A DNA stretch of 64,000 nt, from positions 4,366,754-4,430,753 of the forward strand of contig CM030863.1 in the NCBI GenBank assembly GCA_018105865.1, written 5' to 3'. This document shows positions 11,923 through 22,620 of this stretch, piece by piece (positions within the stretch are counted from its first letter, which is position 1; each line of letters starts with the position of its first letter). Source of the DNA: Metaphire vulgaris. Its lineage: Eukaryota; Annelida; Clitellata; Crassiclitellata; Megascolecidae. The notes under the pieces were generated by a model. It did no database searches, had not been told where the DNA came from, and worked only from the letters and a program-made list of their open reading frames with translations. A program made the position numbers and the translations under genes.

Positions 11923-13071
11923 CTATAACAACGTAGTCTGTGCTCCTTCGCCCACAGCTCTCGAACACCTTTTCAGGTAGAGTCTCCTTTGATCTTTGCC
12001 GCCGCCGCCGCCGCCGCTGCTGCTGCTGCTGTTGAATTTCGTTGTACATTGTTTGTACGTTTTTGCGAAGCCTCTTCTAAAGTCTTTCGACGTCTGATGG
12101 TAGATAAACGGGTTGGCGCACGAGTTCCCAAACGACATACAATACCAGACGAGCCTCAGTATCTCGTACACCATTCCGTCGGGCAGGCGAGACCCGAAAT
12201 AGCTGGCCAGCCACTGAACGTGTGTGGGGAGCCACGACACGCCAAACACCAGGACGACGATGACGACCATTCGCATCGTCTTCGTATTCCTCATCCGCCT
12301 CCGGGGCCGGATCTTGTCGGCGGCCGCGGAACGGTCGGAACGCAGGTGTACGACGATCAGCAGGTACAGACAGCATATCAACGCCAGCGGCAGCGCGTAC
12401 CCGAACACGAAGAACCCGATGACTATGTAGCCCAGGGCGCCGTCTACGATGCCGCAGTACGAATAGCTGAAATCGAACTGCTTGACGGTGTAGGCCAGGG
12501 CGATCGGCAGCACCGCTCCGACCGCTCCGGTCCAGATGGCCGCCGACAGGACGACGGCGTTGCGCTTGGTACGGTAGCGCAGCGTACTGTACGACCGTAC
12601 CATGATCATGTACCGCAGACCCGATACGGCGACCAGCGTGTAGATGGTGACGAAGGTGGTCAGGTAGAGCAGGAAGTGTGCCACCTGGCACGGCAGCTTG
12701 CCGAACGACCAGGTGGGTATGACGAACTTGTAGGCGTTGTACGGAACGCAGACGAGGAGGAAGGCGATGTCGGCAACGGCGAGGTTGATGAGGAGTATAT
12801 TGGTCACGTTGCACATCCCCGACTGGGACAGGATGACGTAGATGACGGTGGCGTTACCGACGGTGCCGACGACCGTGAAGACGGCGAAGACGGTAGGCGC
12901 AGTTACCGTCCATAGGTAGTAGTAGAAGCTACCGTCGTCCAAGTATTCGTCCGTGGCGAAGGAAAGCAGTTCGACGGAAGAGGAGTTGCGGAAGAGAGAC
13001 GACGAATTCGGGGACTCCTGTGCCCCGTCGAGGTCCCATTCACGCTCATTCATGTCTCCACTGAGTTCCAT
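11923..13071 (-). CDS. class A neuropeptide GPCR, galanin/allatostatin-A receptor-like
   Basis: A single-exon receptor of 382 residues. I chose the ATG at 13,071 because it has a good initiation context (GGCCATGG) and the residues before it look untranslated. Seven hydrophobic helices are clear. Landmarks: GTVGN (helix 1, Asn73), NLAVAD (helix 2, Asp101), Cys128 and Cys206 for the extracellular disulfide, Trp180 (helix 4), Pro228 (helix 5), SWLP (helix 6, Trp280/Pro282) and NPFIY (helix 7, 320-324). The N-terminus has N-glycosylation sites near Asn22 and Asn29; the tail is Ser/Gly-rich and basic. The layout and helix 6/7 wording resemble galanin and allatostatin-A receptors, which couple to Gi/o. 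Oddity: the helix-3 DRY motif reads Leu152-Arg-Tyr. The frame is intact and GC3 is high, so this looks like a working gene. Confidence 0.88.
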   Translation of the reverse strand: MELSGDMNEREWDLDGAQESPNSSSLFRNSSSVELLSFATDEYLDDGSFYYYLWTVTAPTVFAVFTVVGTVGNATVIYVILSQSGMCNVTNILLINLAVADIAFLLVCVPYNAYKFVIPTWSFGKLPCQVAHFLLYLTTFVTIYTLVAVSGLRYMIMVRSYSTLRYRTKRNAVVLSAAIWTGAVGAVLPIALAYTVKQFDFSYSYCGIVDGALGYIVIGFFVFGYALPLALICCLYLLIVVHLRSDRSAAADKIRPRRRMRNTKTMRMVVIVVLVFGVSWLPTHVQWLASYFGSRLPDGMVYEILRLVWYCMSFGNSCANPFIYHQTSKDFRRGFAKTYKQCTTKFNSSSSSGGGGGGKDQRRLYLKRCSRAVGEGAQTTLL

Positions 13072-13074
13072 GGC

Positions 13075-13260
13075 CTGTTTTTTTAGCGTGCAGTGATACA
13101 TAAAGTGTGCAGTGATCAAATGAAAATGCGCAGTGGTAAAATGCAATTTTCTGTGCCTTGTGCAGTGATAAATTATTTTCCGGACGACCTTTTTTGTTTG
13201 TTTTTTTTGCGCGGATGCTCACAAATTTTCTGAGTTTAGTGCAGTGACAGATTTTTCTTA
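13075..13260. repeat. degenerate GTGCAGTGAT repeats upstream of the GPCR
   Basis: Five or six loosely spaced copies of (G/T)GTGCAGTGATAAA-like units directly 5' of the receptor start. They could be part of the 5' UTR or promoter, or an eroded minisatellite. Confidence 0.55.
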
Positions 13261-13289
13261 TAAAACAGTCCCTGCTGAATTTAGCCTTG

Positions 13290-13353
13290 AGTCCTTGACA
13301 TCAAACCGCTTGGCGGTCCACTAGCGGACCGCGGATCCCAGTTTGAGAACCAC
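13290..13353. mobile_element. hAT end fragment
   Basis: GGCGGTCCACTAGCGGACC...CAGTTTGAGAACCACTG is the typical right end of Charlie-type hAT elements. The rest is absent. Confidence 0.6.
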
Positions 13354-13799
13354 TGCTGTAGGAGAACGAGGGATAGCAATGGATGAAAGTCATGACGAAT
13401 ATCTTGTGAAGTGGTTAGTAAGTCTATCGACGTGGAACAAACCGTATCTTTTTATTTATCTGGTTTATAAGCAGAACAGGTTTTATAGAACACAAAGCAC
13501 TGTTATTCATAATTACAATACCTCGCTCTGTGATAGAAGCTAATGGAAGGCCTATTGAACAAACGGTGTATATAGATATGTGAAAAATAATCTCAGCGAT
13601 TTGAAGAAATTTTCTAACAAAAACCATATTTTCGCTTTATCTATCTCCAATGCTTCAAATCATGAAATAACAATCGATATTGGCCTTCTCAATTTCAACG
13701 TGGACGTGAATCTTGGACACTAAGAAAAGAAGAAGAAAAACACATATAGGTTTTCGAGAACAAGTGCATATTAAAGGAAACTGCTACGCATACCATGAA

Positions 13800-14330
13800 C
13801 AAAATTACTAACAAATGAGCAAGTTTGCAGCATGGCCAAACAGAAAACCAACTACTGAATCACATAAATGCAAAGAAATTGGGTTATTTTGGACACATAA
13901 TGACACAACCACAAGACACCCTCGTTTGCAGCGTTATCACAGGACTGGTGGAGGGAAACAGAGGCAGGGGACATCCGACGATATGTTGGATAGATAATAT
14001 CAAGACGTGGACTGGTCTTTCTGGAGACTGCCTATTACGCACCGCAGTGTTTAATCTAGACTCCTGGATTCCGGGAGGGGACTGACAAAGCCGAGGGGGA
14101 AACTGACAAAGCCGGGTGGAATTCTGCTAGGGGGCTGCTGTTAGCCCATGTAGTATGCCAAAATTTTCGGGGGGGATTTGAAATTTCCGGGGGGAAAGGG
14201 CAATTTCTCCCGGAAACGGCCTAGATTAAACCCTGACGCACCGTAGTACAAGACAGATCAAGATGGAGATCGTTAATCCATTCTTGTAGCCAACCGCCGC
14301 AACGCGACAATGGCGCATTGACGTTTCGAT
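13800..14330 (+). pseudogene. LINE ORF2 C-terminal fragment, split by a MITE
   Basis: Reads HINAKKLGYFGHIMTQPQ, then EGNRGRGHPTICWIDNIK and WTGLSGDCLL, and after the insertion RTVVQDRSRWRSLIHS. This is the C-terminal tail motif common in RTE/jockey-like LINEs (YFGHI, G+R-RGRP, W-DNI+-W-GL, RDRWR). No RT core remains. Removing the MITE at 14,045-14,235 and one target copy restores the frame. Confidence 0.75.
14045..14235. mobile_element. hAT MITE with perfect 8-bp duplication
   Basis: Starts CAGTGTTTAATCTAGAC and ends TCTAGATTAAACCCTG-like. Flanks are ACGCACCG at 14,037-14,044 and ACGCACCG at 14,236-14,243, perfect. Inserted into the LINE tail. Confidence 0.9.
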
Positions 14331-15057
14331 CTGCAGCTTTTAAAACAGGGCACTTCCCAGGAACTACACTGACTAGAGCCGATGACTATACGAGAACGAA
14401 GGATATAAACAGAATGAAAGTCCTGCCGAATATCTTGTAGAATTTTTTAGTAAGCCAATAGATGGACGAGCCAAGTCTTAAGATATATCTGGTTCTTTGT
14501 AAGACAGGTCTTATGAACAACAAATACCATTTATAATTAAATCTGACGTAACTGTATCGTAGATGGCTCTATCGCTGGTTTTACAACGGAAATTGACTTT
14601 ATACCCGGAAGGATATGGTCCTTCTTGTACAATGTGCAGAGGGTGGGGGTTAGGTTGGGAGTTGGAGCGACCAGAGCATGGCAAAGACTCGCTGATAAAT
14701 ATCAACGACAGGTTGTCTCCGCCTATGAATTATCGGTTTCTCGATAGCAGAGTAAACAGAAAAGCCGAGATCGGGAAAAAACCGGCTATTCATAAATCAG
14801 AAAAGGCTTTGGCACGTTAGAGAAGCGGTTGGAACGGACATTGCAACGCAAAGCGACGCCGAGTCGCAAATGTATGTATCTCTTCTCTCTGTATACGATT
14901 AAACGCCACATCGCGGCCTCGCGATTTGTCCAGCTTAGAAAAAAACAATCATCGCAGTATGATCAGGAGAGATCATAGAAATGTTCCATGGACCAATATC
15001 CCTGTGTTTTCAGTCGATGAATAGAAGCTGACGTGTGTACGGCTGAGCTTTGGTATC

Positions 15058-15137
15058 TTAACCCCTTAACTGGGGAGCCCGGATATATCCGTACATTTTA
15101 CATTGAGTTACAGTTAAATACCCAGTTAAGAGGTTAA
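15058..15137. mobile_element. short foldback element
   Basis: TAACCCCTTAACTGGG and its near inverse CCCAGTTAAGAGGTTA, about 45 bases apart, with TTAA-like borders. An 80-base hairpin. Confidence 0.6.
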
Positions 15138-15161
15138 AAGTTCGCGTCAATTACACGATGG

Positions 15162-15397
15162 TAGTGTTTTACACAGGCCTGAAAGGGGGAACCCCTGCCA
15201 AACCACAACCCCGCCCCCAAAAAAAAAAAAATCCAGCACTGTCTATCGACTATTCACCACATTAATCTTGAATTTACTTACTTACTTACTTTACTTTACT
15301 GACAAATTTTTCATTGAGCCGTGTCTCTTCCCCTCCAAGCAAGTCAATCCCCTACCCCCACCACCACCCAAAGGCCTGGAGTCTGTATAAAGGACTG
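15162..15397. mobile_element. hAT MITE, CAGTGTTTTATACAGGCC family, copy 1
   Basis: Starts TAGTGTTTTACACAGGCCTG and ends as an inverse of CAGTCCTTTATACAGAC. Flanks CACGATGG and CATGATAG match at 6 of 8. Compared with the copy at 43,641-43,806 it has an extra internal ACTT-rich block. Confidence 0.75.
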
Positions 15398-15698
15398 CAT
15401 GATAGGTAATGTCCATTACTAACAGCAATGAAGCTCCCTATATGAGTTTCGCTTAGCACGTCTAGGATTTACAAAGAGAAAAACTAAATTTAAGTGTTAA
15501 TATAAATGGCAGACAGGGGCCCAGGGATATTTTCACTGCCCCTAACACGCCCCCTACCCCCCACCCCAATTTGAGGTCGACACCCCCAAATTTGGTAATG
15601 TGACAATGGTGTGCATGCAAAATGCACACTAATTAGCTCCGGACACCCCAATTTGAGGTCGACATTCCCCAAATTCACAATCCTAGAAATATTCCTGA

Positions 15699-15865
15699 CA
15701 GGAGCGTATCCAGAAATTTGATTGGGGGGGGGGTATAATGTGATTGAGGGGTATAAATCTTTAAAAACTTTGACAATCTTAAAACACATTAAAATGTTTA
15801 GATAGTCTGATTTTGGGGGAGGGGGAATATATACCGATATACCCCTACACGTCGCTACGCCTCTG
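15699..15865. mobile_element. MITE, GGGGGTATA family
   Basis: Starts CAGGAGCGTATCCAGAAATT and ends GTCGCTACGCCTCTG; the interior has GGGGTATAA...GATATACCCC. Similar wording occurs at 6043-6080, 6406-6480 and 62,262-62,310. Flanks agree at only 5 of 8. Confidence 0.6.
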
Positions 15866-16185
15866 ATGGCAGAATAAACTCAAATTGGATTATTTTCTAG
15901 TCTTGGGTTTCGTCGATTCGTAACGACCTTTATAAAAGCGAAGGTCAAGAATTAACCACGGAAGAGTACGGGACTCGGAGACAGTTTCAAGTTCCATTAA
16001 CGGTTTACTTTCCCGAGAATGCATTTAACGGTGACATCATAAGATCTACCGGGCGTTTGAAATTGAACTTAAGCCAGAGCTAATGAACGATTATTCCGTA
16101 ATGGCTTAATCGTATCTGCAGTATAACGAAGACGCACGCATTCATCAAAACACGAACAACACTCACACAGGAGTAGCGTCACAGC

Positions 16186-16605
16186 CAGGGCCGCCGAGAG
16201 AAATTCCGGGCCCCTGGGCAGAACAGTCGCGGGCAGGGTTATTTCTAGGATTATCAAGTGGGGGGAGGATGTGTCGGTAAATTCTGGGAGTCCCCTGCCA
16301 AAAAGTCTGACAAGCATAAAAAACCTCATCACATAGCTGAGATTGGGAGAGAGGGGGTGTTGGGGGGTTGTCGGTCTCAAATTGGGAGTGTTGGGAGGTG
16401 TTAGGGGTGCAAACATTTTCCTGGTCGCGGGGCCTCTAAAGTGGTGACGACCTTTTTGTTTGTCAGTCTTTTCATGTGGCAGTTAAAACGTAATAACCTG
16501 TCTTGTGCCTTGTTGACGGGCTAACCCTAACTGCAGACCCCCTGCCCCCTTACAGATCGCCGGGCCAATGGGCATTTGCCCCTGCTCCCATCTCGCGCGG
16601 GCCTG
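16186..16605. mobile_element. hAT MITE (outer), CAGGGCCGCCGAGAG family
   Basis: Starts CAGGGCCGCCGAGAGAAATT and ends GCGCGGGCCTG. Flanks GTCACAGC (16,178-16,185) and ATCACAGG (16,606-16,613), 6 of 8. A second element sits inside it. Confidence 0.75.
16234..16423. mobile_element. hAT MITE (inner) with perfect 8-bp duplication
   Basis: Starts CAGGGTTATTTCTAGG and ends TTTTCCTG. Flanks GTCGCGGG at 16,226-16,233 and GTCGCGGG at 16,424-16,431, perfect. Same family as the outer element at 22,621-24,410. Confidence 0.88.
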
Positions 16606-17236
16606 ATCACAGGAACACCACAGGACAGGATAGAAAGGGATGGAGGATGGGTACAAATCCAATCTGCAGGATTTGAGCTAAAAATTTAGGTTGATTACAT
16701 GAATGGTTAGGATTGTTTGGTCCTGGAAAAAAGCCACTAGCAGCATTTGTTCGAAACCGAAAACCGGGGAAGCGGGCCCTCTTCCTCGACACGGCGACGC
16801 CACGCCAGATTGGAACCCTTATATTTGGGACCCCCACGTTTTGATAAATAAATAAGATGTATGTTACAAATTAAGAAATTCGGGAGATTCGAACTAGCAA
16901 AAAATGAATTCATACATCGAATTTCTATGAAAAGCAAAATAAGAAGTGCTTTTGTTGATGATTTCAATCATGTTATGGCGAGTCTAGTATGTCTAAATAT
17001 ACCTCTTTAGGCATTTAGATCATATTCGGACCCAATAAAAGGGTAGGTTCTCTAAAATAATAAGATGCACAATACTTCCAAGACTGCTTGCAGCTCCATA
17101 TAATCAACTTGAGTTTTTGACGTAACCACTCTCACGTGCCCGTCTCCACGGAATTCGATCGTATACAGGATCTAGTAGAATCCCGTAGATCATACTGTAA
17201 TTATCTGCTGTCCGCGGAAATAGGCCTAATTATATA

Positions 17237-17312
17237 TTCGATTCTGAGTTTTTTCCGACCGACCGCTCGCGTATCGTGCGAATCCTGTTGCCTTGGCAAC
17301 GATCAGCTGAAC
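17237..17312. repeat. duplicated segment with RFX X-box palindrome, copy 1
   Basis: About 80 bases nearly identical to 18,017-18,105 (ATTCGATTCTGA, CGACCGACCGCTCGCG, GATCAGCTGAA). It contains GTTGCCTTGGCAAC at 17,287-17,300, a perfect palindromic match to the RFX-factor X-box consensus. Confidence 0.85.
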
Positions 17313-17710
17313 CGATGTCTCTATGTGCTTTTGAGGAGAAGAAGAAAAAGCTTTTTCAGATTATTTCCTGTCGGTGCCTAACGCATACAGGTGCGTACTC
17401 GGCTCGGCTTCTTATCGTGCATCCGCCAGGTGGAGCTGTCGTTCGCAGCAGGTAACGGTCGGTCTTGACAAGCCTCACATGGATTTTGAGATTTTCGCAA
17501 CACTTCTGTACTGATCCAACGCCTGAGCTTAACAGGCAAATAGGGGGCTGTCCATTAATTAGGTAAACAATTTTTGGGCAATTTTTGACACCCTCCTTGT
17601 CAACAACTGTCAACTTTTATGGTAATAAAGAATCAGATCTAATGGATACATTCATAGATTTTGGATTTAAATGCATGAATACAATGCATATCCAAACCCT
17701 GACCTAATCC

Positions 17711-17717
17711 TATATAT

Positions 17718-17783
<66 letters not shown>
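17711..17783. repeat. (TA)n microsatellite
   Basis: Long TA tract, one of three between 17.7 and 18.1 kb. Confidence 0.97.
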
Positions 17784-17786
<3 letters not shown>

Positions 17787-17960
17787 TTCGGTACTTCAAT
17801 CCCGAAGGACTTATGAAAACAATTGTCCGGAGACATTAAGAAATTGTGTGGCTAACTCTCGTCCGGTTCGAGGTCTGGAAAAGTTCCTCGAAAAGCAATG
17901 GCGTTGAATCGCTGCAGAGTGACAGACAATCGTTGGAAGAGGAAACTTCCATTCCTCTTG

Positions 17961-17965
<5 letters not shown>

Positions 17966-18017
<52 letters not shown>

Positions 18018-18105
18018 GATTCTGAATTTTTTCCGACCGACCGCTCGCGTCTCGTGCGAATCCTGTTGCCTTGGCAACGATCAGCTGAAGCTGCTGAACC
18101 GATGT
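17966..18105. repeat. (TA)n tract and X-box segment, copy 2
   Basis: TA tract to 18,015 followed by the second copy of the duplicated segment, with GTTGCCTTGGCAAC at 18,065-18,078. In copy 1 the flanking sequence is short AT-rich DNA with no long TA tract, so the TA tract grew at one copy only. Confidence 0.85.
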
Positions 18106-18589
18106 CTTTTGCGCTATATATATATATATATGAAAAATTATTTTTAAAAAGAATAGTGTCTAAATGAATTTGTAATTTGTGAATGGCAATAGTCAGTGAC
18201 ATTTTTCATGAATTTACACGAGTGAACTTGTTCTTAGAATCTATTTAGCTACGTTTTATTTGGCTTTTCACAGCACACCCTAATTCTGTAAGGCTTTCTA
18301 TAGCGCATTTCCTGTATGAGAGGAACTACATTCGTTATTATTGGAAAAGAATTCTAAAATCAGATGCGGCAATCTCCTGAGACATCAGTGAAAGCTGCGG
18401 TTTCTCGCAATAAAAACCACTTATTTCATCAATGGATTGAATCACATTTATAAGCCGAACCAATATTAATTCATATGTCGCAGCAGTTCTAAATAATGGA
18501 AAACGTATTCTAGGTGGATGCGCTCAAGCAGATCAAATGCGGAGATTTAAGCGAAATACACAAGAAGTGCATTATACAACGGACTAGGT

Positions 18590-19345
18590 TATAGGTTATA
18601 ACGTAGACACGGATATAACGTAGCGCAATGTACGGTTCCGTGTGATGCGATACGGTATTGCCATATTGGATGGTATTGGATATTACGTACGTCGGATACA
18701 ACGTACTAAATTTTACCGCAATGTTGGGTCCCGTGTGATGCGATACCGTGTTGCAGGGATGGGCAAAGTGCGGTCCGCGGGCCACATGCGGCCCTCGAAG
18801 CCCTTTTGTTCGGCCCCCGGCATCCAGAGATACTGCATTAATGTGCGGCCCTCTAAAACATATGAAACATTTGACAACACCTCAATGGAAAATTCAGCAT
18901 TCGAATTTGATTTACACTTTGGCACTTGATCGTTGACTAGAAATAAAGCTTTTAATATTTACTAACTTTTCTTCGACTTGACAGTCTTGGCTTATTAATA
19001 ATTACTTACACTGCACAGTATATATAAATATTATGTTGAAATCGTTTTGGAAACTACTTAAAAATTTAATTCTAAATGCCGAAAAATGTGTGCGACTCGT
19101 GGCTTTCATCGCAGACACTTTTGCGGTCCTCGGATAAAAATGTGTGCCCATCAATGCCGTATTGTATGGTATTTGATACTACGTACCTCGGATACAACGT
19201 ACTAAATTTTACCGCAATGTTCGGTCCCGTGTGATGCGGTACCGTATTGGATGGTAGGCCCCTATTGGATATTACGTACCTCGGATACAACGTACTAAGT
19301 TATACAGACCTCTATGCACGTTATAACGACGTTCTACTGTGCTGT
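18590..19345. mobile_element. cluster of pogo-like MITE copies
   Basis: Three partial copies of GTGTGATGCGATACCGTATTG / GGATACAACGTACTAAATT wording, ending in ACGACGTTCTACTGT, the same type of end as the element at 2331-2492. The cluster is interrupted by a hAT element at 18,754-19,156. Confidence 0.7.
18754..19156. mobile_element. Charlie-like hAT element nested in pogo cluster
   Basis: Starts CAGGGATGGGCAAAGTGCGG and ends TGTGCCCATCAATG. Flanks CCGTGTTG (18,746-18,753) and CCGTATTG (19,157-19,164), 7 of 8. Carries GCGGTCCGCGGGCCACATG, the wording usual for such ends. Non-autonomous. Confidence 0.85.
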
Positions 19346-19994
19346 GACAATCACTTAAAACATTAATTTACACAATAAACGTATTCAACTCAAAAATTTG
19401 ATTTTAAAATGCCTACTAACTTACCTCGGAGTATTTTCGAAATCCAACTGACCTATTGAAACCAATACATTTATACGACGGTGTATACTTTCTAGCTCGG
19501 AACTTCACTGCATTGTACAATTTGCCAATAATGATTTTTCTTCATCTTCTTCATCGTTTAGCTGTCTTATTACATCTTCATATGCAACAAAGATGAACTA
19601 GGCTCCTAAATGACAAATCAACGACAAGACAGACTTGAAATGTCTTCTATTTAGCGGTCGTTTTGCTGAAAAATTTTCTGCTTTTAAGCCACAGTTTCTC
19701 GTATAGATGTCACTACTGTTCTTCTATTCAATAACAGCATTGACCAAAAGCCAAACCTCGTTTCTCCACAGCCGAGCGCATGTTGTCCATAGCGACACCG
19801 GCAAGCTGGAAGATTGATTGGTCGATACTTTTGTACGCACAGTGGCGTACAAAAGTATCGAACAAACTTGTCGTTTTAAATTTATCTTCTATTCTATTTT
19901 TATTTTTTAATATTTATCTCCTTCTATTCTTCCGCCTCTATTTCTCAAATCACCGACGTAAATAAAAAAAACAAGCAAGAAAATTTCAATAGGA

Positions 19995-20411
19995 ACACGG
20001 CTTAGAATACTCTAGTGCTATGTACACTGTACAGATCAGTTCTGTTTTATGGAGCAGAGACTTGGACCATATAAAAAATGAGGTTCTAAAGAACAATGTT
20101 ACAATTTCCGTGGACTGACAAAAGAACCAACAACACTTTTTACAGATGATGAAAGAGGAACAAACACTGATGGCTACCATCAAGCTAAGGCAGACTAAAT
20201 TTTTGGGCACTTGATAAGGAAAGATGGACTCGAAAACTTGGCAGTGGCAGACATGGTGGAGGGTAAAAGATCACGAGAAAAATAAAGATCAAAATACACA
20301 GACAAACTAAGAAAAGGACTGGGGATAGACAACAACATCAAACTCCTGAGGAATACCAGAGATCGTAAAAAGTGGAAATTCATGGCCGCCGACGCAGCAA
20401 TGCATGGCACC
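19995..20411 (+). pseudogene. LINE ORF2 C-terminal fragment, decayed
   Basis: With several frame changes it reads SVLFYGAETWTI, then IFGHLIRKDGLENL, then RSREK, KYTDKLRKGLGI and RDRKKWKFMAADA. This is the usual LINE order: YGAETW, FGHL-R, a basic tail, then a final R-RKKW. It is followed by a GAA/GAT microsatellite (20,412-20,480). Confidence 0.65.
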
Positions 20412-21033
20412 TGAGAAGAAGAAGAAGAAGATGATGATGATGATGATGAAGAAGAACAAGAAGAAAAAGAAGAAATAAAAAGACATACAATGCAAATAAA
20501 TGAACAAATAATTAAATAAAATAAATGCAAAAAATAATTTCAAAATGAGAAGGCGACCCAAAACTTTTGCACACCATTGTATCTGACATCCATATGAGAA
20601 AATCTTCCTTCCTTCTTCGAGGTCCCCAAAAGTATATTTTATTCCCAAGACGTTCGCTTTGCTGCTGCGATGACAACCTGTTGGATATTGATTGCGTTCG
20701 ACTGACATCCATCAACAATCCAGACATATTACGATTCCCAGGAGACCATACCGCCCTGGGTTTGACAGATCACGTGCCTTAGGGTCGCGTATGTCAAAAC
20801 TGAGCGAACGTCTTAATATTTGACACGTGTTGATAGATTTTCTAGAAGTTTGTGCGCCTTGCCTGCTGCATTTTTTTCTCTCCTGAATCTGTCAATTTTA
20901 ATCTCACCGTTACCCTTACACTTTCACACCCTTATAATTTTAGAGTGCTAGAAATTTAGACAGTCGGTAACAATTTTAGGGAACTCCTGAGAACATTCTA
21001 CTAGTTTCTACCAGGCTTTGGGCGTCTATCCAC

Positions 21034-21344
21034 CAGTGGCGGTTCCAGTATTTCTTTTTGTGAGATGAAATGAATTCATAGAAAGTTGGTGGGGAGATGA
21101 AAAGAGAAGAACAAAAATCAATAATATTTGCCGAATAAAGACTGACAAACTGGAATTTTCTCCATAATTTTACTACACTTTTAAAGAAAAATAGATTGAC
21201 AAGCAAAAAAGGTCATATGCAGTTTCCCCACCCCCTTAGTTCTACTAAACTTTTACCCAAAAATAGGTTTTACAAGCGAAACAAAGTCCGGAAGTCCGTT
21301 GGAAGGATGCATCCCCACTCATCCCCAACGTGGAACCGCCACTG
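21034..21344. mobile_element. hAT MITE, CAGTGGCGGTTCCA family, copy 2
   Basis: Starts CAGTGGCGGTTCCAG and ends GGAACCGCCACTG. Flanks CTATCCAC and CCATACAT, 5 of 8. Confidence 0.85.
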
Positions 21345-21490
21345 CCATACATACCGGTTTGTGCAGTTTTTCTGTATTAGATAGTTGTCAGCTACGTTCA
21401 ATTGTATTTCTTTTCAACGCTGCTAAGTAAATATGGTTGGCTTAGTAGCGTTCAATGCTGACGGACGATGCAAATAATTGCCAAGAGCAA

Positions 21491-21650
21491 GGATTGTGTG
21501 GTTCTCGAGACTTGAGTCTCGGTCTGGAGACTCAGTTTTGAAAGTCTCGTTCTCGTTCTTGGTCTTGGATTCGACTTGGAAGCCCAAGTCTCGTTCTTGG
21601 TCTTGAGACATTCGAGTCTTGGTCTTGGTCTTGGTCTTGAACTTCGTCAG
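21491..21650. repeat. degenerate GTCTTG/GTCTCG repeat
   Basis: Imperfect hexamer-like repeats (TTGGTCTTGG, AGTCTCGTTC) over about 160 bases. Confidence 0.75.
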
Positions 21651-21711
21651 TGAATTATAACCAACCTTTAAAATATTAATTATCTGAGGTAACTACTGTA
21701 AGAGCGTACGG

Positions 21712-22031
21712 CAGTGGCGTAGCCAAGGGGTGGGGGTTAAACTCACCATGGCTGCCGACGAAAAAATTGTTTAAATGTTTCCATATTTTTTAAATTTTCG
21801 AACGCGGCTTTTATGGTCAAGCCACCCTTGGCTGCCGTCCCAAAATAATTTCTAAGCGCTGTAGAATCGTAGAATGTAAAGATGTAAGGCCATGATGTTT
21901 GTTTGCTTGTCACCCCAGAAAAAAGTACAAGAGGAAAGATGAATATGACCTTTTTTCGCTTGTCAAATTTTTCGAAGTTGGTTAAGATCAAAACCAAAAC
22001 CTCCCTTCCGAAAATGCTGGCTACGCCACTG
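21712..22031. mobile_element. hAT MITE, CAGTGGCGTAGCCA family
   Basis: Starts CAGTGGCGTAGCCAAGG and ends GCTGGCTACGCCACTG. Flanks GCGTACGG and GCGTGTGG, 6 of 8. The copy at 5090-5236 is a fragment of the same family. Confidence 0.8.
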
Positions 22032-22620
22032 GCGTGTGGTAAGACGGGTCCGATGGGTCTCGTCGAATATTTTCTTTTATTTAGACCCTCACGAGACTCG
22101 GTCTAATTGTTAGTTTTCAAGTCCGGTTTTCGAAAGGCTGTTTTCCTGGGGAGGGTCCGGACGGAAGGCGATGTCATGGCACTTCCGGTAAAACCGGAAG
22201 TCTAAAGGTAAGTAGCAGCCGCTCTCAAAATAAATCCTTATTGAGAATTTTAGGGCTGACAGTGGGTAGATTCCTGAAATAAAGAATAAGCAAATATTGC
22301 CGTAGGTTTTACTTGAGAATAACCTTTCCTTTAACACATCCATCCTATCATACAGTAGAACCCCATTATTGTTGTTCCGCTATATTTGACAAATAACTCG
22401 GACATTTACCTGTTGTCAACGACTCGGAATTGCCAAAAGCAAATCATCGAACAAAGCTGATAAGTTCTCGAAGAACCAGAGAAAAAGGGTAAAACTGTAG
22501 AAGAAATATAAATTAATCGCATAGAGTTGGAAATCGTCTTGCTATAATTATATTCCCGCGTCATCCGATACTCTCGGAATTAAGCGAATTTGGTAAAGGC
22601 AAGCTGGATTGTATGCCCAT

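Noticed and set aside
11989..12915. Long open frames (308 and 245 codons) over the GPCR region in other frames
   Set aside because: They are shadows of the GC-rich receptor gene; the minus-strand frame with seven helices and conserved residues is the real one.
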